A DNA stretch of 64,000 bases from Serpens gallinarum (GCF_014836765.1 NZ_JACSQG010000006.1:62001-126000), one strand, 5' to 3'. Shown: positions 49,241 to 58,411, numbered from the stretch's first letter. Notes: generated by a model from the letters alone, not told the origin. Program-made: numbers and translations.

Positions 49241-49414
49241 ATGAGCTGTACGGCTGCTGACGTTCTCCTGCGGGAGAACACCTGGGTGACGCTCAGGCCA
49301 GACGCAACCAACCCGCTCATGTTCCTTGTCCCGCTCGACGTCCCATGGCAACGGCTCGTCCCCGCTGCATGCCTCCACCCGCCGTCTCCCCAGGAGATTC
49401 CGGAGGTTGGATGA
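49241..49414 (+). CDS. Putative small protein (57 aa)
   Basis: A 57-codon frame starts MSCTAADVLLRENTWVTLRP and ends in a Pro-rich tail. No good ribosome site precedes it. Its stop overlaps the next small frame by 4 bp (ATGA), which is the main reason to list it. I do not recognise it. Confidence 0.3.
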   Translation: MSCTAADVLLRENTWVTLRPDATNPLMFLVPLDVPWQRLVPAACLHPPSPQEIPEVG

Positions 49415-49506
49415 ACAGCTCGCCCATCCAGCGCATGGATACCTCACAGGCCGCTGGGGCCTCAAACCCAGAAAACACTAAACGTCCCGAGGCGGGAAAT
49501 ACGTGA
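49411..49506 (+). CDS. Putative small protein (31 aa)
   Basis: A 31-codon polar frame (MNSSPIQRMDTSQAAGASNP at its start) has a GGAGG ribosome site 6-8 nt upstream and overlaps the previous frame. It may be a real micro-protein of the island or chance. No function is suggested. Confidence 0.3.
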   Translation: MNSSPIQRMDTSQAAGASNPENTKRPEAGNT

Positions 49507-49707
49507 GGAATGCGCCTAGAGAGCCCAGGGATATGTCGCAGATCATCGAAAAGGGGTGAGGGAATGTCGCATTTCACAAATAGTCCTTTGCTCTCCGCTA
49601 TTCATCGAAAAGCAGGCCTCTATTCAGTTTCAAGATAACTGCTATGACCCGATAGGCGTGGCTGCACCCCAGCTTGCTTCGTAAGCTGACACGGCAAGGA
49701 GTCGTCA

Positions 49708-49806
49708 ATGACCCCCATCCCAGAAAACTCTTCCATTAACTTTAAAAAGACCGCTGCGCTAGCCCGACGAATACCAAAACCGAACAATAAAAAGGTACGC
49801 TCATGA
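49708..49806 (+). CDS. Small basic protein (32 aa) coupled to a membrane protein
   Basis: A 32-codon frame with an AAGGAG site 7-12 nt upstream encodes a basic peptide (INFKKTAALARRIPKPNNKK). Its stop overlaps the start of the next gene (TCATGA), so the two would be translationally coupled. An AACAATAA motif at 49783-49790 lies just before that start. I do not recognise the peptide. Confidence 0.45.
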   Translation: MTPIPENSSINFKKTAALARRIPKPNNKKVRS

Positions 49807-50033
49807 CTACCGAACTTAAAGAAGCCATTACCGCCGGTCTGATAGGCGGCGTAATCGCTGCCGCACTATCTTTCCTCGTTAATCATTTCATCGTTCCGTT
49901 CCCGGACTCACTTCTTGACAACGCAATCGGCAATGGCATAAGTGGCTTTCTCAGTGGCCTGTTAAGCGGATTTATCGGTGTTTATCTGGCGCTAAAAAAA
50001 CTAGGCCCTGATAAAAAGCAAACGCTGAGGTAA
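49803..50033 (+). CDS. Small membrane protein with glycine-zipper helices
   Basis: This 76-residue protein has two hydrophobic segments: ITAGLIGGVIAAALSFLVNHF and GNGISGFLSGLLSGFIGVYLAL. The second is a glycine-zipper-like helix with Gly or Ser every four residues. The C-terminus is basic (KKLGPDKKQ). A holin-like, toxin-like or accessory membrane role is possible but not shown. The AAAAAGG site lies at the end of the preceding small gene. GC content is lower than in the neighbouring catabolic genes. Confidence 0.65.
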   Translation: MTTELKEAITAGLIGGVIAAALSFLVNHFIVPFPDSLLDNAIGNGISGFLSGLLSGFIGVYLALKKLGPDKKQTLR

Positions 50034-50096
50034 CTTTTATAATGGCTCTTATGTAGTCCGGCAGTTTCTTAATACCTCTAGACAGCGAATCCTTAT

Positions 50097-51050
50097 ATGA
50101 ATGCCAAACTTAAAGTTGCCATTATCGGACCGGGCAATATCGGCACCGACCTGATGATCAAGGTCATGCGCAACGCCAAACACCTGGAAATGGGTGCCAT
50201 GGTTGGCATCGACCCGACCTCCGACGGCCTAGCCCGCGCCCAGCGTCTGGGCGTCGCCATCACCGCCGAGGGCGTTGACGGCCTGATCAATTTGCCGGAA
50301 TTCGCTGACATCAACTTCGTCTTCGACGCCACCTCGGCCGGCGCACACGTGCAGAACGACGCCAAGCTACGCGCCGCTAAGCCGGGTATTCGCCTGATCG
50401 ACCTGACCCCGGCGGCCGTCGGCCCTTACTGTATACCGGTGGTCAATCTGGAACAGCACCTCGACCAGCTCAACGTCAACATGGTCACCTGCGGCGGCCA
50501 GGCCACCATTCCCATGGTCGCAGCTGTGTCACGCGTGACCAATGTGCACTACGCCGAGATCGTCGCCTCGATTGCTTCCAAGTCAGCCGGCCCTGGCACG
50601 CGAGCCAATATCGACGAGTTTACCGAGACCACGTCCAAGGCCATCGAGGTGATCGGCGGTGCTGCCAAGGGCAAGGCCATCATCGTGATGAACCCGGCCG
50701 AACCGCCGCTGATCATGCGTGACACCGTGCTCGTACTCTCCGAAGCCGCTGACCAGGCGCAGGTGGCCGCCAGCATTGAAGAGATGGCGGCCGCGGTGCA
50801 GGCATATGTGCCGGGCTACCGCCTCAAGCAGAAGGTGCAATTCGACGTGATCCCTGAACACGCGCCGCTGCACATTCCCGGCCATGGCACCTTCTCGGGT
50901 CTGAAAACCTCGATCTTTCTCGAAGTCGAAGGCGCCGCTCACTACCTGCCGGCCTATGCCGGCAACCTCGACATAATGACATCCGCCGCGCTGGCCACCG
51001 CCGAGCGCATGGCGCAGTCGATCTTGAACAACGCCATGAACAACGGCTGA
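50097..51050 (+). CDS. mhpF: Acetaldehyde dehydrogenase (acylating), meta-pathway type
   Basis: This 317-residue enzyme converts acetaldehyde and CoA to acetyl-CoA with NAD. It shows the NAD motif [20 protein letters not shown], the catalytic Cys in [16 protein letters not shown], and [22 protein letters not shown]. Enzymes of this DmpF/BphJ/MhpF type form a channelling complex with the aldolase encoded 11 bp downstream. It ends the meta-cleavage pathway of aromatic compounds. The ribosome site is weak. Confidence 0.96.
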   Translation: MNAKLKVAIIGPGNIGTDLMIKVMRNAKHLEMGAMVGIDPTSDGLARAQRLGVAITAEGVDGLINLPEFADINFVFDATSAGAHVQNDAKLRAAKPGIRLIDLTPAAVGPYCIPVVNLEQHLDQLNVNMVTCGGQATIPMVAAVSRVTNVHYAEIVASIASKSAGPGTRANIDEFTETTSKAIEVIGGAAKGKAIIVMNPAEPPLIMRDTVLVLSEAADQAQVAASIEEMAAAVQAYVPGYRLKQKVQFDVIPEHAPLHIPGHGTFSGLKTSIFLEVEGAAHYLPAYAGNLDIMTSAALATAERMAQSILNNAMNNG

Positions 51051-51061
51051 GGAGACGCGCC

Positions 51062-52099
51062 ATGAGCTTCGATCCAAACAAGAAAATCTACATCTCCGAC
51101 GTGACCCTGCGCGATGGCAGCCACGCCATCCGCCATCAGTACACCCTGGAAAACGTGCGGGACATCGCCCGTGCGCTGGACCAAGCCAACGTCGACTCCA
51201 TCGAAGTCGCCCACGGTGACGGACTGCAGGGTTCCAGCTTCAATTACGGCTTCGGCAAGCATACGGACCTGGAATACATCGAGGCGGTGGCGGAGGTGAT
51301 CAGCCATGCCAAGATTGCCACCTTGCTGTTGCCTGGCATCGGCACCGTGCATGACCTCAAGGCGGCCTATGATGCCGGCGCTCGCGTGGTTCGCGTGGCC
51401 ACCCACTGCACGGAAGCTGATGTGTCGAAGCAACACATCGAATACGCCCGCAACCTCGGCATGGATACCGTGGGCTTCCTGATGATGAGCCACATGATCC
51501 CGGCCGAGCAGTTGGCGGCCCAAGGCAAGCTGATGGAAAGCTACGGCGCCCAGTGCATCTACATGGCCGACTCTGGCGGCGCCATGAACATGAACGACAT
51601 TCGCGACCGCATGCGCGCCTTCAAGGCCGTACTGAATCCCGAAACCCAGACCGGCATGCACGCCCACCACAACCTGAGCCTGGGCGTGGCCAACTCCATA
51701 GTCGCGGTCGAAGAAGGCTGCGACCGCGTCGACGCTTCATTGGCCGGCATGGGCGCCGGAGCCGGTAACGCGCCGCTGGAAGTATTCATCGCCGCCGCTG
51801 AACGCTTGGGCTGGAATCACGGCACCGACCTGTATCGCCTGATGGACGCCGCCGACGATCTGGTGCGCCCGCTGCAAGACCGTCCGGTACGCGTCGATCG
51901 CGAAACCCTGGGCCTGGGTTATGCGGGCGTGTATTCCAGCTTCCTGCGCCATGCCGAAATCGCCGCGCAGAAATACGGCCTCAAGACCCTGGATATCCTC
52001 GTCGAGCTAGGCAAGCGGCGCATGGTGGGTGGCCAGGAAGACATGATCGTCGACGTGGCATTGGACCTGTTGGCGGCGCGGAAAACCCAGGGTATCTAA
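51062..52099 (+). CDS. mhpE: 4-hydroxy-2-oxovalerate aldolase
   Basis: This 345-residue DmpG/MhpE aldolase splits 4-hydroxy-2-oxovalerate into pyruvate and acetaldehyde. The DRE-TIM signature [15 protein letters not shown] is followed by [20 protein letters not shown], and the metal-site histidines sit in [15 protein letters not shown]. The C-terminal helical domain contacts the dehydrogenase. Acetaldehyde would be passed directly to the mhpF product. A hairpin separates it from the convergent LysR gene. Confidence 0.97.
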   Translation: MSFDPNKKIYISDVTLRDGSHAIRHQYTLENVRDIARALDQANVDSIEVAHGDGLQGSSFNYGFGKHTDLEYIEAVAEVISHAKIATLLLPGIGTVHDLKAAYDAGARVVRVATHCTEADVSKQHIEYARNLGMDTVGFLMMSHMIPAEQLAAQGKLMESYGAQCIYMADSGGAMNMNDIRDRMRAFKAVLNPETQTGMHAHHNLSLGVANSIVAVEEGCDRVDASLAGMGAGAGNAPLEVFIAAAERLGWNHGTDLYRLMDAADDLVRPLQDRPVRVDRETLGLGYAGVYSSFLRHAEIAAQKYGLKTLDILVELGKRRMVGGQEDMIVDVALDLLAARKTQGI

Positions 52100-52115
52100 G
52101 TCCCTTTTGCACCAG

Positions 52116-52142
52116 AAGATGTGCCTGGCGCCGGCACATCTT
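52116..52142. terminator. Bidirectional hairpin between mhpE and LysR gene
   Basis: AAGATGTGCC and GGCACATCTT form a 10-bp stem with a 7-nt loop, 17 bp after mhpE and 25 bp after the convergent LysR gene. The T runs are short. Confidence 0.65.
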
Positions 52143-52166
52143 AACGGCATGGGTTACAGGCGCGCC

Positions 52167-53075
52167 TCAGGCAATGTTCCTCAATAGCCGTGGCGCTTCC
52201 TGCTCGATGAGCTTTTGCACCGTTCGGGTAGCCAGGGAGTTGGGACGGCGCAACGAGCTGCTTAGTACCACGCTGCGGATCAATTCGGGGTTGGTAATTC
52301 GGGACATGGCAAATCGGGAGTCGTGGACACGTTCGAATAGGCCCGACGTAATCGCATAGCCCGCCCCCGCCGCCACAAGCTCCCATTGCAGGCGTATCGA
52401 ATCGGCTTCCACCACACAATTGAAATCGATCTTGTGGGACTTGGAGAGTTTTTCCAGACGCAGGCGCAATGTGTGGGGCCGGCAGGGCAAAACCAGCGGC
52501 AAACCTTCCAGCGCCTCCAAGTCGATGGTCGGTTGTGCCACCGCCGCCTCGCCGGTACGCCCGACCAGCATCAACTTCGGCTGTGTGAGCACGAACTCCT
52601 CGTTGGTGGACACATCCCATTCGCGCAGCAGAATAGCCATGTCGATGCGACCATCCGCTATCAACTCTTCGAGCTGGGAACTGCTGCCTTCGCACAGGTG
52701 CAGCTTGACGCGGGGATAACGCTCGCGCACCAGTTCGAACAAAGGCCCCGCCATCGGACCAACCGCAGAATGGAGCAGACCAACCCGTACTTCCCCGATA
52801 GGTAACCCACCCGAGGTTTGGATGACATCGGCAAGTTCTTCCGCCTCACCGGCAATGATTTCAATGCGCGGCAACAGCTCACGGCCAAAGTCGGTAAGCG
52901 TTACACCGCGTCCCGTACGATTGAACAGCCGTACGCCGCAGGCTCTTTCCAATTGAGAAATATGCCGACTGATCATTGACTGCGGAACATCCAGCGTTAT
53001 TGCAGCCTGGGTAAGGCTTCCCAACTTGGCCACGGTAATAAAGAGATGCCACTTGGGATCAAGAATCGTCTGCAA
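52167..53075 (-). CDS. LysR-family regulator of the catabolic region
   Basis: This 302-residue LysR protein has its helix-turn-helix at residues 12-42 (LFITVAKLGSLTQAAITL, DVPQSMISRHISQLERACG) and its effector domain from about 90 (EVRVGLLHSAVGPMAGPLFELVRE). It sits at the downstream end of the leftward catabolic block and convergent to mhpFE, so it is the best candidate regulator of both. The inducer is unknown. Related proteins include regulators of aromatic and nitrogenous compound catabolism. Confidence 0.92.
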   Translation of the reverse strand: MQTILDPKWHLFITVAKLGSLTQAAITLDVPQSMISRHISQLERACGVRLFNRTGRGVTLTDFGRELLPRIEIIAGEAEELADVIQTSGGLPIGEVRVGLLHSAVGPMAGPLFELVRERYPRVKLHLCEGSSSQLEELIADGRIDMAILLREWDVSTNEEFVLTQPKLMLVGRTGEAAVAQPTIDLEALEGLPLVLPCRPHTLRLRLEKLSKSHKIDFNCVVEADSIRLQWELVAAGAGYAITSGLFERVHDSRFAMSRITNPELIRSVVLSSSLRRPNSLATRTVQKLIEQEAPRLLRNIA

Positions 53076-53474
53076 AACAACCTCCCATTTATTATTATAT
53101 ATTCAGGCTTATTCAATCAGGAGATAACGTACCAACGCAACACTACCACCCTCACAGACACTTATTAATAACTTGATAGCCGCGCAGCTTTTATATATCT
53201 CTGATTTCCATCGCCCAAGAGCATAACGAGAAGAGCGGCATGGCGCACTTTCAAAGTTGAAACACTCGTTTGAACCCGACGCCATGTTTTTTTGGCATGC
53301 GGTACTTGCAAGTGCGCAGCTGCTTTTATTCCAGAAATATTTGCAAATAGATACTGACCCAGAGTCGCCATAGTTAGATGGAACGTTGCTGCCGGGCCAA
53401 TAGCTTTTTGTGCGGCCTGCGAAAACGGCCTTTTGATTACGATCGTTCGCATCCCGGCGATACGCCTCTATCGC
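53076..53474 (-). other. Intergenic region upstream of the LysR gene
   Basis: About 400 bp between the chemoreceptor stop and the LysR start, with an AT-rich stretch next to LysR (53080-53210). A 95-codon frame on the minus strand (53165-53452) lacks a ribosome site and known resemblance and is not called. The LysR promoter probably lies here. Confidence 0.55.
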
Positions 53475-55397
53475 TCAGGTTCGCACGCCACCGATAGCGG
53501 CATTGAGGGAATCGCCTACCTGTTCCAACTCGCGCACCGACTCTTCCAGCAAGCCGCTTGCGTGCGTGCTCTGTTCGGACACCGCCCGTACCCGCTGCAT
53601 GCTGCCACCTACTTCACCGACCATCATGCTCTGCATCTGTGCGGCGGCGGCGATTTGCTGGCTCATCTGCTCCACGGCGGTAACCGCCACGGCAATTTCC
53701 CGCAGGGTGTCGGAGGCCTGCGCCACCAGCAGCACGCTTTCCCGGGTCAACGCCTGGCTGCCCTGCAAACGGCCGGCGGCCTGCTCGGCGACCTGGCGCA
53801 ACTGCTGGATGATCGCCACGATATCGTCGGTTGACGCCTGCGTGCGCAGCGCAAGGTGGCGCACCTCGTCGGCCACCACCGCAAAGCCGCGACCCTGTTC
53901 GCCAGCCCGCGCCGCCTCGATGGCGGCGTTGAGCGCCAACAGGTTGGTCTGCCCGGCCAGGGCATTGATGAGATCCAGCACCTTGCCAATGGCGTTGCTT
54001 TCCAGGAGCAACAAGCCCATCGCCTCGGAGCAACCGCCCATCTCCTGCGCCAGCCGATCAATATTGTCGGTCACCCGCTGCACCAGCTCATCGCCCTTGC
54101 GCGCTTGGCTTCCCGCGCGGCCGACCGCATCGCGGGTATCGCCGGCATCGCGCGCCACCTCCTGGGCACTGACCGCCATCTGCTGCATCGCGGTCGCTGC
54201 CCGTTCGGTTTCTTCGCGCTGCTGTTCAACCCCCTGACGCGTGCGCTCGGTGACTTGTACCAGACCGCCGGCCGCCATATTCAGCTGGCCAACGCCTTGA
54301 CCGATGCGGCCGACCAGGTCGCGCAAACTGTCAAGCATGCTGCCGACGCTGCCAAGCAATTGGCCGAGCTCATCGCGCCGGCCCTGGGTCGTGATGGTCG
54401 CGGTGAGATCTCCTGACGCCACTCGCTGCGTCAACGCGACGACCAGACGCAGCGGCTGAAGTATCTGGTGGCGAATCAGCAGCCCGGCGCCCGTGCAGAA
54501 CACCAGCGCCATCGCCACCATGACCAGCAGCAGCCGCGAGACCTGCTTATTCAACTCCTGCCACGCGTGAACCTGCGTCCCGTTGATTACCTTGAGCACT
54601 TCGCTGACCTGCTCGGCGGAACGGCTCATTTCTGCCTGGCTGTCTCCAGCTTGCGCACGACTGGCGGCGAAGCGCTCGAAGGCCGCACGGTATTCATCCA
54701 GTGCCAGATTGGCCTGCATCAAAGATTGTTGTTCACTGCCTTCGAGCTGGCGGGCAAGCCCATCCACGTAGGAGCGCATTTCCGTCATCCGCGTCTCCCA
54801 GTCATTGCGGATCTCGGCCGTGTCTTCGAGGGTGAAGTACAACTCGCTGTTGCGCAGCGCCGCCAGTGTGTCTCGCAGCATGGAGGCTTGCTCAAGCAAG
54901 GACATGCGCAGGCTGTCTGCCGGCAACGACTGGTCAGCCAGATGGTTTACGGCATCCAGTTGATCCAGCAGCACTGCCGTAAAGCGCTCGCCCACCGCCT
55001 GCGCCCGCTCCTGCATGTGAACACGAGCTTGGCGTGCAGTGCGCTGGGCCTGGGCGTAGCGTTCAAACTGCTCCAGATACACATCGACGGCCCGAGCTGA
55101 ACGGATATCGCCAGGATCTTGCGCACGCAGGAGCGTAACCAGTTCGTTCACCACCAGAGCAACCCTTATGGCCGACTCGGACGTCAACGCCAAACCGAAC
55201 TCCTTCTCGGCCACCCTAGCCTGCAACAGCAGCGTTTGAATGCTTCCCGACTGGCGGATTTTTTCACCGCGCACCTCCAGCACATTCAGGGCATAGAGCG
55301 CGGTGGCGGCTACCCCCAAGGTCGATGCCATCACCAGCGCGAAGCCCAGCGATAACTTCATCCCCAGCGACAGATTGCCCAACAAGCGAGTGAACAT
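53475..55397 (-). CDS. Methyl-accepting chemotaxis protein with large helical sensor domain
   Basis: This 640-residue chemoreceptor has a first membrane helix at about residues 13-33 and a second near 288-310 ([20 protein letters not shown]). They bracket a periplasmic ligand domain of about 250 residues, all helical, like the helical bimodular (HBM) sensors of McpS/TcpS. HAMP follows ([18 protein letters not shown]), then the signalling tip [37 protein letters not shown]. Being inside the catabolic block, it may sense the substrate or an acid intermediate. No C-terminal CheR pentapeptide is visible. Confidence 0.93.
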   Translation of the reverse strand: MFTRLLGNLSLGMKLSLGFALVMASTLGVAATALYALNVLEVRGEKIRQSGSIQTLLLQARVAEKEFGLALTSESAIRVALVVNELVTLLRAQDPGDIRSARAVDVYLEQFERYAQAQRTARQARVHMQERAQAVGERFTAVLLDQLDAVNHLADQSLPADSLRMSLLEQASMLRDTLAALRNSELYFTLEDTAEIRNDWETRMTEMRSYVDGLARQLEGSEQQSLMQANLALDEYRAAFERFAASRAQAGDSQAEMSRSAEQVSEVLKVINGTQVHAWQELNKQVSRLLLVMVAMALVFCTGAGLLIRHQILQPLRLVVALTQRVASGDLTATITTQGRRDELGQLLGSVGSMLDSLRDLVGRIGQGVGQLNMAAGGLVQVTERTRQGVEQQREETERAATAMQQMAVSAQEVARDAGDTRDAVGRAGSQARKGDELVQRVTDNIDRLAQEMGGCSEAMGLLLLESNAIGKVLDLINALAGQTNLLALNAAIEAARAGEQGRGFAVVADEVRHLALRTQASTDDIVAIIQQLRQVAEQAAGRLQGSQALTRESVLLVAQASDTLREIAVAVTAVEQMSQQIAAAAQMQSMMVGEVGGSMQRVRAVSEQSTHASGLLEESVRELEQVGDSLNAAIGGVRT

Positions 55398-55466
55398 AGC
55401 ATGCCCTTTTCTGTGGGTGATGCAGCCGTGAGCCAGCGCGCTGCGTTGGAAAAAAGCCGGGGCGTC

Positions 55467-56702
55467 TCAGCCGAGTAATTGCTTGAGGTCGGCAGCGGTG
55501 TCGGCGATAACCGTCTTGGCCGGTGAAATACCTTGGGCCAACAGCTTGCGGGACAGGATGTGCTCCAGCGGCTGATTGATGGAGTCGACCGCAATCAGCG
55601 TGTCATCCCGGTAATGAAATACCGAGAAGCGGCCCTGCTGCGGATCGCCGCGAGTGACACACTCGGTGCGGCCGATGGACAGACCGGCCATCTGCAACTT
55701 GATATCGCCCTGATCGGACCAGAACCAGGGCACGCTGTGATAGCGGGACTCGTTGCCGGTCAGCACCTGGGACACCACGCGAGCCTGGTCATTGGCGTTC
55801 TGGATCGACTCCAGGCGGATACGCTCTTTGCCTGCGTAGGCGTTTTCATGGGCAGCGCAGTCGCCCAGGGCGAAGACATTCGGCACCGACGTTCGCATCT
55901 GTGCATCCACCAGAATGCCGTTGGCACAGGCAATGCCCGCCGCTTCTGCCAACTCGCTATTGGGCATAGCGCCCGCGCCCACAATCACCAAGTCGGCCGG
56001 CCAGTGCTGTCCTGCGCAGGTTACCGCCGTTACCCGGCCGTTGCTGCCGGCAAAGGCTTCAACGCAGGTATTGAGTTCGATGGCGATGCCCTTTGCCCGG
56101 TGCTGACCGGTGATGTATTCCGACGTGACCGGCGCCACCGAGCGCTGCAGTATCCGCTCGGCGGTTTCCAGCACCCTGACCTCCTTGCCCAGCTTGCGGG
56201 CTGTGGCAGCTACCTCCAGGCCAATAAAGCCCCCGCCCACCACGACCACGTTCTGACAGTTCTCCAGGCGTTCGCGCAAGCGCCGTGCATGCACCAGTGT
56301 GCGCAGCACTTCGACACCCTGCAGATCGCTGCCGGGGATCGACAGACTACGTGCGCGCGAGCCGGTGGCCAGCGCCAAGTGGCCGTATGCGAGTCGCTCC
56401 CCGCTAGCCAGCGTGAGGCAACTGCTGGCGACATCGATGGCCGCGACTCGGGCATCGAGTTTCAGATCGATGCGGTTGTCGCGGTAAAAACTTTCGTGTT
56501 GCAGAAGCAGTCTGTCGCCGTCATTCGCCTCACCGCTGCACATGAATGCTTTGGACAGCGGCGGACGGTGGTAGGGGTAATCCGCTTCCTCGCTGAGCAA
56601 GGTGATATCGCCGGCATAATTCGAGGCCCGCAAAGCGGCAGCCAGGCTGCAACCGCCATGACCCGCACCCACGATGACGATGCCCGTTTTTATTGTTGTC
56701 AT
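55467..56702 (-). CDS. FAD-dependent ferredoxin/rubredoxin reductase
   Basis: This 411-residue reductase passes electrons from NADH through FAD to a small ferredoxin or rubredoxin that serves an oxygenase. It has the FAD motif VGAGHGGCSLAAALR, YPYHRPPLSKAF, the NADH motif VVVGGGFIGLEVAATARKLG and the FAD-closing NVFALGDCAAHEN. It resembles reductases of ring-hydroxylating dioxygenases and of P450s (putidaredoxin reductase type). No ferredoxin or oxygenase is in the window. An AACAATAA motif lies in its first codons. Confidence 0.92.
   Translation of the reverse strand: MTTIKTGIVIVGAGHGGCSLAAALRASNYAGDITLLSEEADYPYHRPPLSKAFMCSGEANDGDRLLLQHESFYRDNRIDLKLDARVAAIDVASSCLTLASGERLAYGHLALATGSRARSLSIPGSDLQGVEVLRTLVHARRLRERLENCQNVVVVGGGFIGLEVAATARKLGKEVRVLETAERILQRSVAPVTSEYITGQHRAKGIAIELNTCVEAFAGSNGRVTAVTCAGQHWPADLVIVGAGAMPNSELAEAAGIACANGILVDAQMRTSVPNVFALGDCAAHENAYAGKERIRLESIQNANDQARVVSQVLTGNESRYHSVPWFWSDQGDIKLQMAGLSIGRTECVTRGDPQQGRFSVFHYRDDTLIAVDSINQPLEHILSRKLLAQGISPAKTVIADTAADLKQLLG
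56690..56697 (-). promoter_or_regulatory. Candidate Hfq/Crc CA motif in the reductase start
   Basis: AACAATAA (AANAANAA) spans codons 2-4 of the ferredoxin reductase on the minus strand. Several genes of this block carry such a motif at the start. Inference only. Confidence 0.35.
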
Positions 56703-56762
56703 GTTTAGTCCTCTGGCGATTGCCGATAGCTCAGGGCCGCTTCGCTGCCCAAACGCCGTGAT

Positions 56763-57545
56763 TCAGGTGCCGACAAGAAATTTTTGTAGGATCTGCTCGA
56801 CCTGTGCAGGCGCCTCGTGATTGCAGATATGCCCGACGCCGCTGATCACCGTCAGCGACGTATGGGGGTTCTGCTCAGCCATGGCGCGCATCGCTTCAAC
56901 CGGGCCACCGCCATGGTCGTGCTCGGCAGCCACCAACAGGGTCGGCACGCGCAGCGAGGAGAAAGCGTCGGTCAGGTCCATGTCGATAAAGGCCTTCACG
57001 TAGGCCCGGTAGCCTTCCAGGCGGGTGCCTTTCATCATCTGCCGCAAACAGTCATCTACCTCTGGATGGCTGGCGCGAAACTCCGCGCTCAGCCAACGGT
57101 CCACGGTGATGTCGGCCAGGGTGTGGATACCCTGGGCTGCGGCGAACTCCAGGCGCGCGCGCCAGAAATCGCGGCGCTCATCCGGTTGCCGTGGCCGGCA
57201 ACAGAACGCAGCCAGGCGTTCCACGCGCTGCGGATAGTCGATGCCCAACGCCAGGCCGAGGGAGCCGCCAAAGCCAAGCCCGACCACGCTGGAACTCTCG
57301 ATGTCGAGCTCATCCCACAGGTTCACCACCCCGCGCACGATGTCATCGAAGCGGCAGTCCGTAGGTGGCACAGGGCTTTGGCCATGCCCCCAAGGGTCAA
57401 AACACAGCACGCGAAACGAACTGGACAAGGCGGCGGCCTGGCGCGCCCAGAATGACGCATCGTTGCCGATACCGGGGATGAAAGTCAGCCAGGGCGCCTG
57501 GTCGGAGCCCTGAATGACGTAATGGAAGCTGGGCAAGGTTTTCAT
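56763..57545 (-). CDS. Alpha/beta hydrolase homologue with Gly at the nucleophile position
   Basis: This 260-residue protein resembles 3-oxoadipate enol-lactonase/MhpC-type hydrolases: WLTFIPGIGNDASFWARQ (oxyanion region), RVLCFDPWGHGQS, Asp in AAEHDHGGG and His in ISGVGHICNHEAP. The nucleophile elbow, however, reads VVGLGFGGSLG, with GGC (Gly) where GxSxGG has Ser. The fold seems intact, so it may be inactive, non-hydrolytic, or use another residue. ATG 57545 follows a weak site; an extension of eight codons is possible. Confidence 0.85.
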   Translation of the reverse strand: MKTLPSFHYVIQGSDQAPWLTFIPGIGNDASFWARQAAALSSSFRVLCFDPWGHGQSPVPPTDCRFDDIVRGVVNLWDELDIESSSVVGLGFGGSLGLALGIDYPQRVERLAAFCCRPRQPDERRDFWRARLEFAAAQGIHTLADITVDRWLSAEFRASHPEVDDCLRQMMKGTRLEGYRAYVKAFIDMDLTDAFSSLRVPTLLVAAEHDHGGGPVEAMRAMAEQNPHTSLTVISGVGHICNHEAPAQVEQILQKFLVGT

Positions 57546-57667
57546 CGATCGCTCACTCCTTTTTGCCACGAGGATAGAGACCGCGGCCCGCCCGGAGCCA
57601 GACGCAGAGGCCGAATACAGCTATGCGGCGATTGCATGGCTGGCACCCGGCGCCAAGCCCACCGGCA

Positions 57668-58381
57668 TCACAAGGCACCGGCGAGCGCGTCCAGCCGCAC
57701 AATGTTTTGCCCTAGGTAATAGTTCACGCCGTAAGCCGTGAAATCCTTGTCGACATCGAACAGCCTGGGCCGGACAAACAGGTAGTGGCGCCTGATCGAG
57801 TCGATGCCCGCAAGCGCTTCAGCGTCGAGTCCGGCCATGATGTGCGCATCCAGCGCCAAGATCTGCTGCTCGTCCAGCAGGATGCCCGGATACATCACCA
57901 GCCCTCCGTAAGGCCGCATCTGATAAAGAATTAGCATCCTGGCACTGGCCAGGCTCAACGCATGCAGCCGGCTCTTGGTCCGCTCGCTCGGCTGGGTGGA
58001 ATAAAGGGTGCTAGCGCGCGCCACCAGGTTTGCCTGGCTATCCAGAATGACGTTGATGACGCCTAACGGCACTTCGGCCGAGCGGGTATCTAGATCGCGG
58101 ATCGCCGTGGAGAAGTGGTCGAAGTCCACTTTGAGAAGCACCAGGTCAGGGTCATCCATGATCACGGCCATGGTTGCCAACCGAGTCAGGTAGTCATCAC
58201 GTTTGCCATGATCGAAGGTTCTGGCAAAAGGGTCGTAGCTCAGCAGGATGCTGGAAACAATGAGGAAACTGTTGCTGCGGACGCCTTGAACCCTGTCCTG
58301 CAGCTCGTATCCGGCGCTCACCTTAAGGCAGACCAGCAACAGCAAGGGTGCGGCCATCTGCCTGATCAGGCGTGTGTTCAT
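57668..58381 (-). CDS. Unknown exported protein of the catabolic block
   Basis: This 237-residue protein is not recognised. A signal peptide-like start (LIRQMAAPLLLLVCLKVSAG) suggests export to the periplasm. The remainder is mixed and largely helical (KSRLHALSLASARMLILYQM) and ends NYYLGQNIVRLDALAGAL. There is no lipobox, metal motif or catalytic signature. It lies between the SDR and the Ser-less hydrolase, near the chemoreceptor, so a binding or sensing role is conceivable but unproven. AACAATAATAA lies upstream of its start. Confidence 0.7.
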   Translation of the reverse strand: MNTRLIRQMAAPLLLLVCLKVSAGYELQDRVQGVRSNSFLIVSSILLSYDPFARTFDHGKRDDYLTRLATMAVIMDDPDLVLLKVDFDHFSTAIRDLDTRSAEVPLGVINVILDSQANLVARASTLYSTQPSERTKSRLHALSLASARMLILYQMRPYGGLVMYPGILLDEQQILALDAHIMAGLDAEALAGIDSIRRHYLFVRPRLFDVDKDFTAYGVNYYLGQNIVRLDALAGAL

Positions 58382-58400
58382 GTCGCGATACCTTCCCGAA

Positions 58401-58411
58401 TTATTATTGTT
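58401..58411 (-). promoter_or_regulatory. Candidate CA motif upstream of the exported protein gene
   Basis: AACAATAATAA on the minus strand holds two overlapping AANAANAA matches, about 20-30 nt before the ATG at 58381. Confidence 0.35.

Larger units (their letters stand above)
48827..49707 (+). other. Gene-poor part of the integrase island
   Basis: About 880 bp hold no recognisable gene. The contents I can support are a 13-bp perfect hairpin (49113-49147), two tiny overlapping frames with one good ribosome site (49241-49506), and a repeated TCATCGAAAAG near 49545 and 49600. It may be a decayed remnant of a larger element. Confidence 0.55.

Noticed and set aside
53165-53452. A 95-codon frame on the minus strand between chemoreceptor and LysR genes
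   Set aside because: No ribosome site, no known resemblance, atypical composition, and it occupies the expected LysR promoter region.
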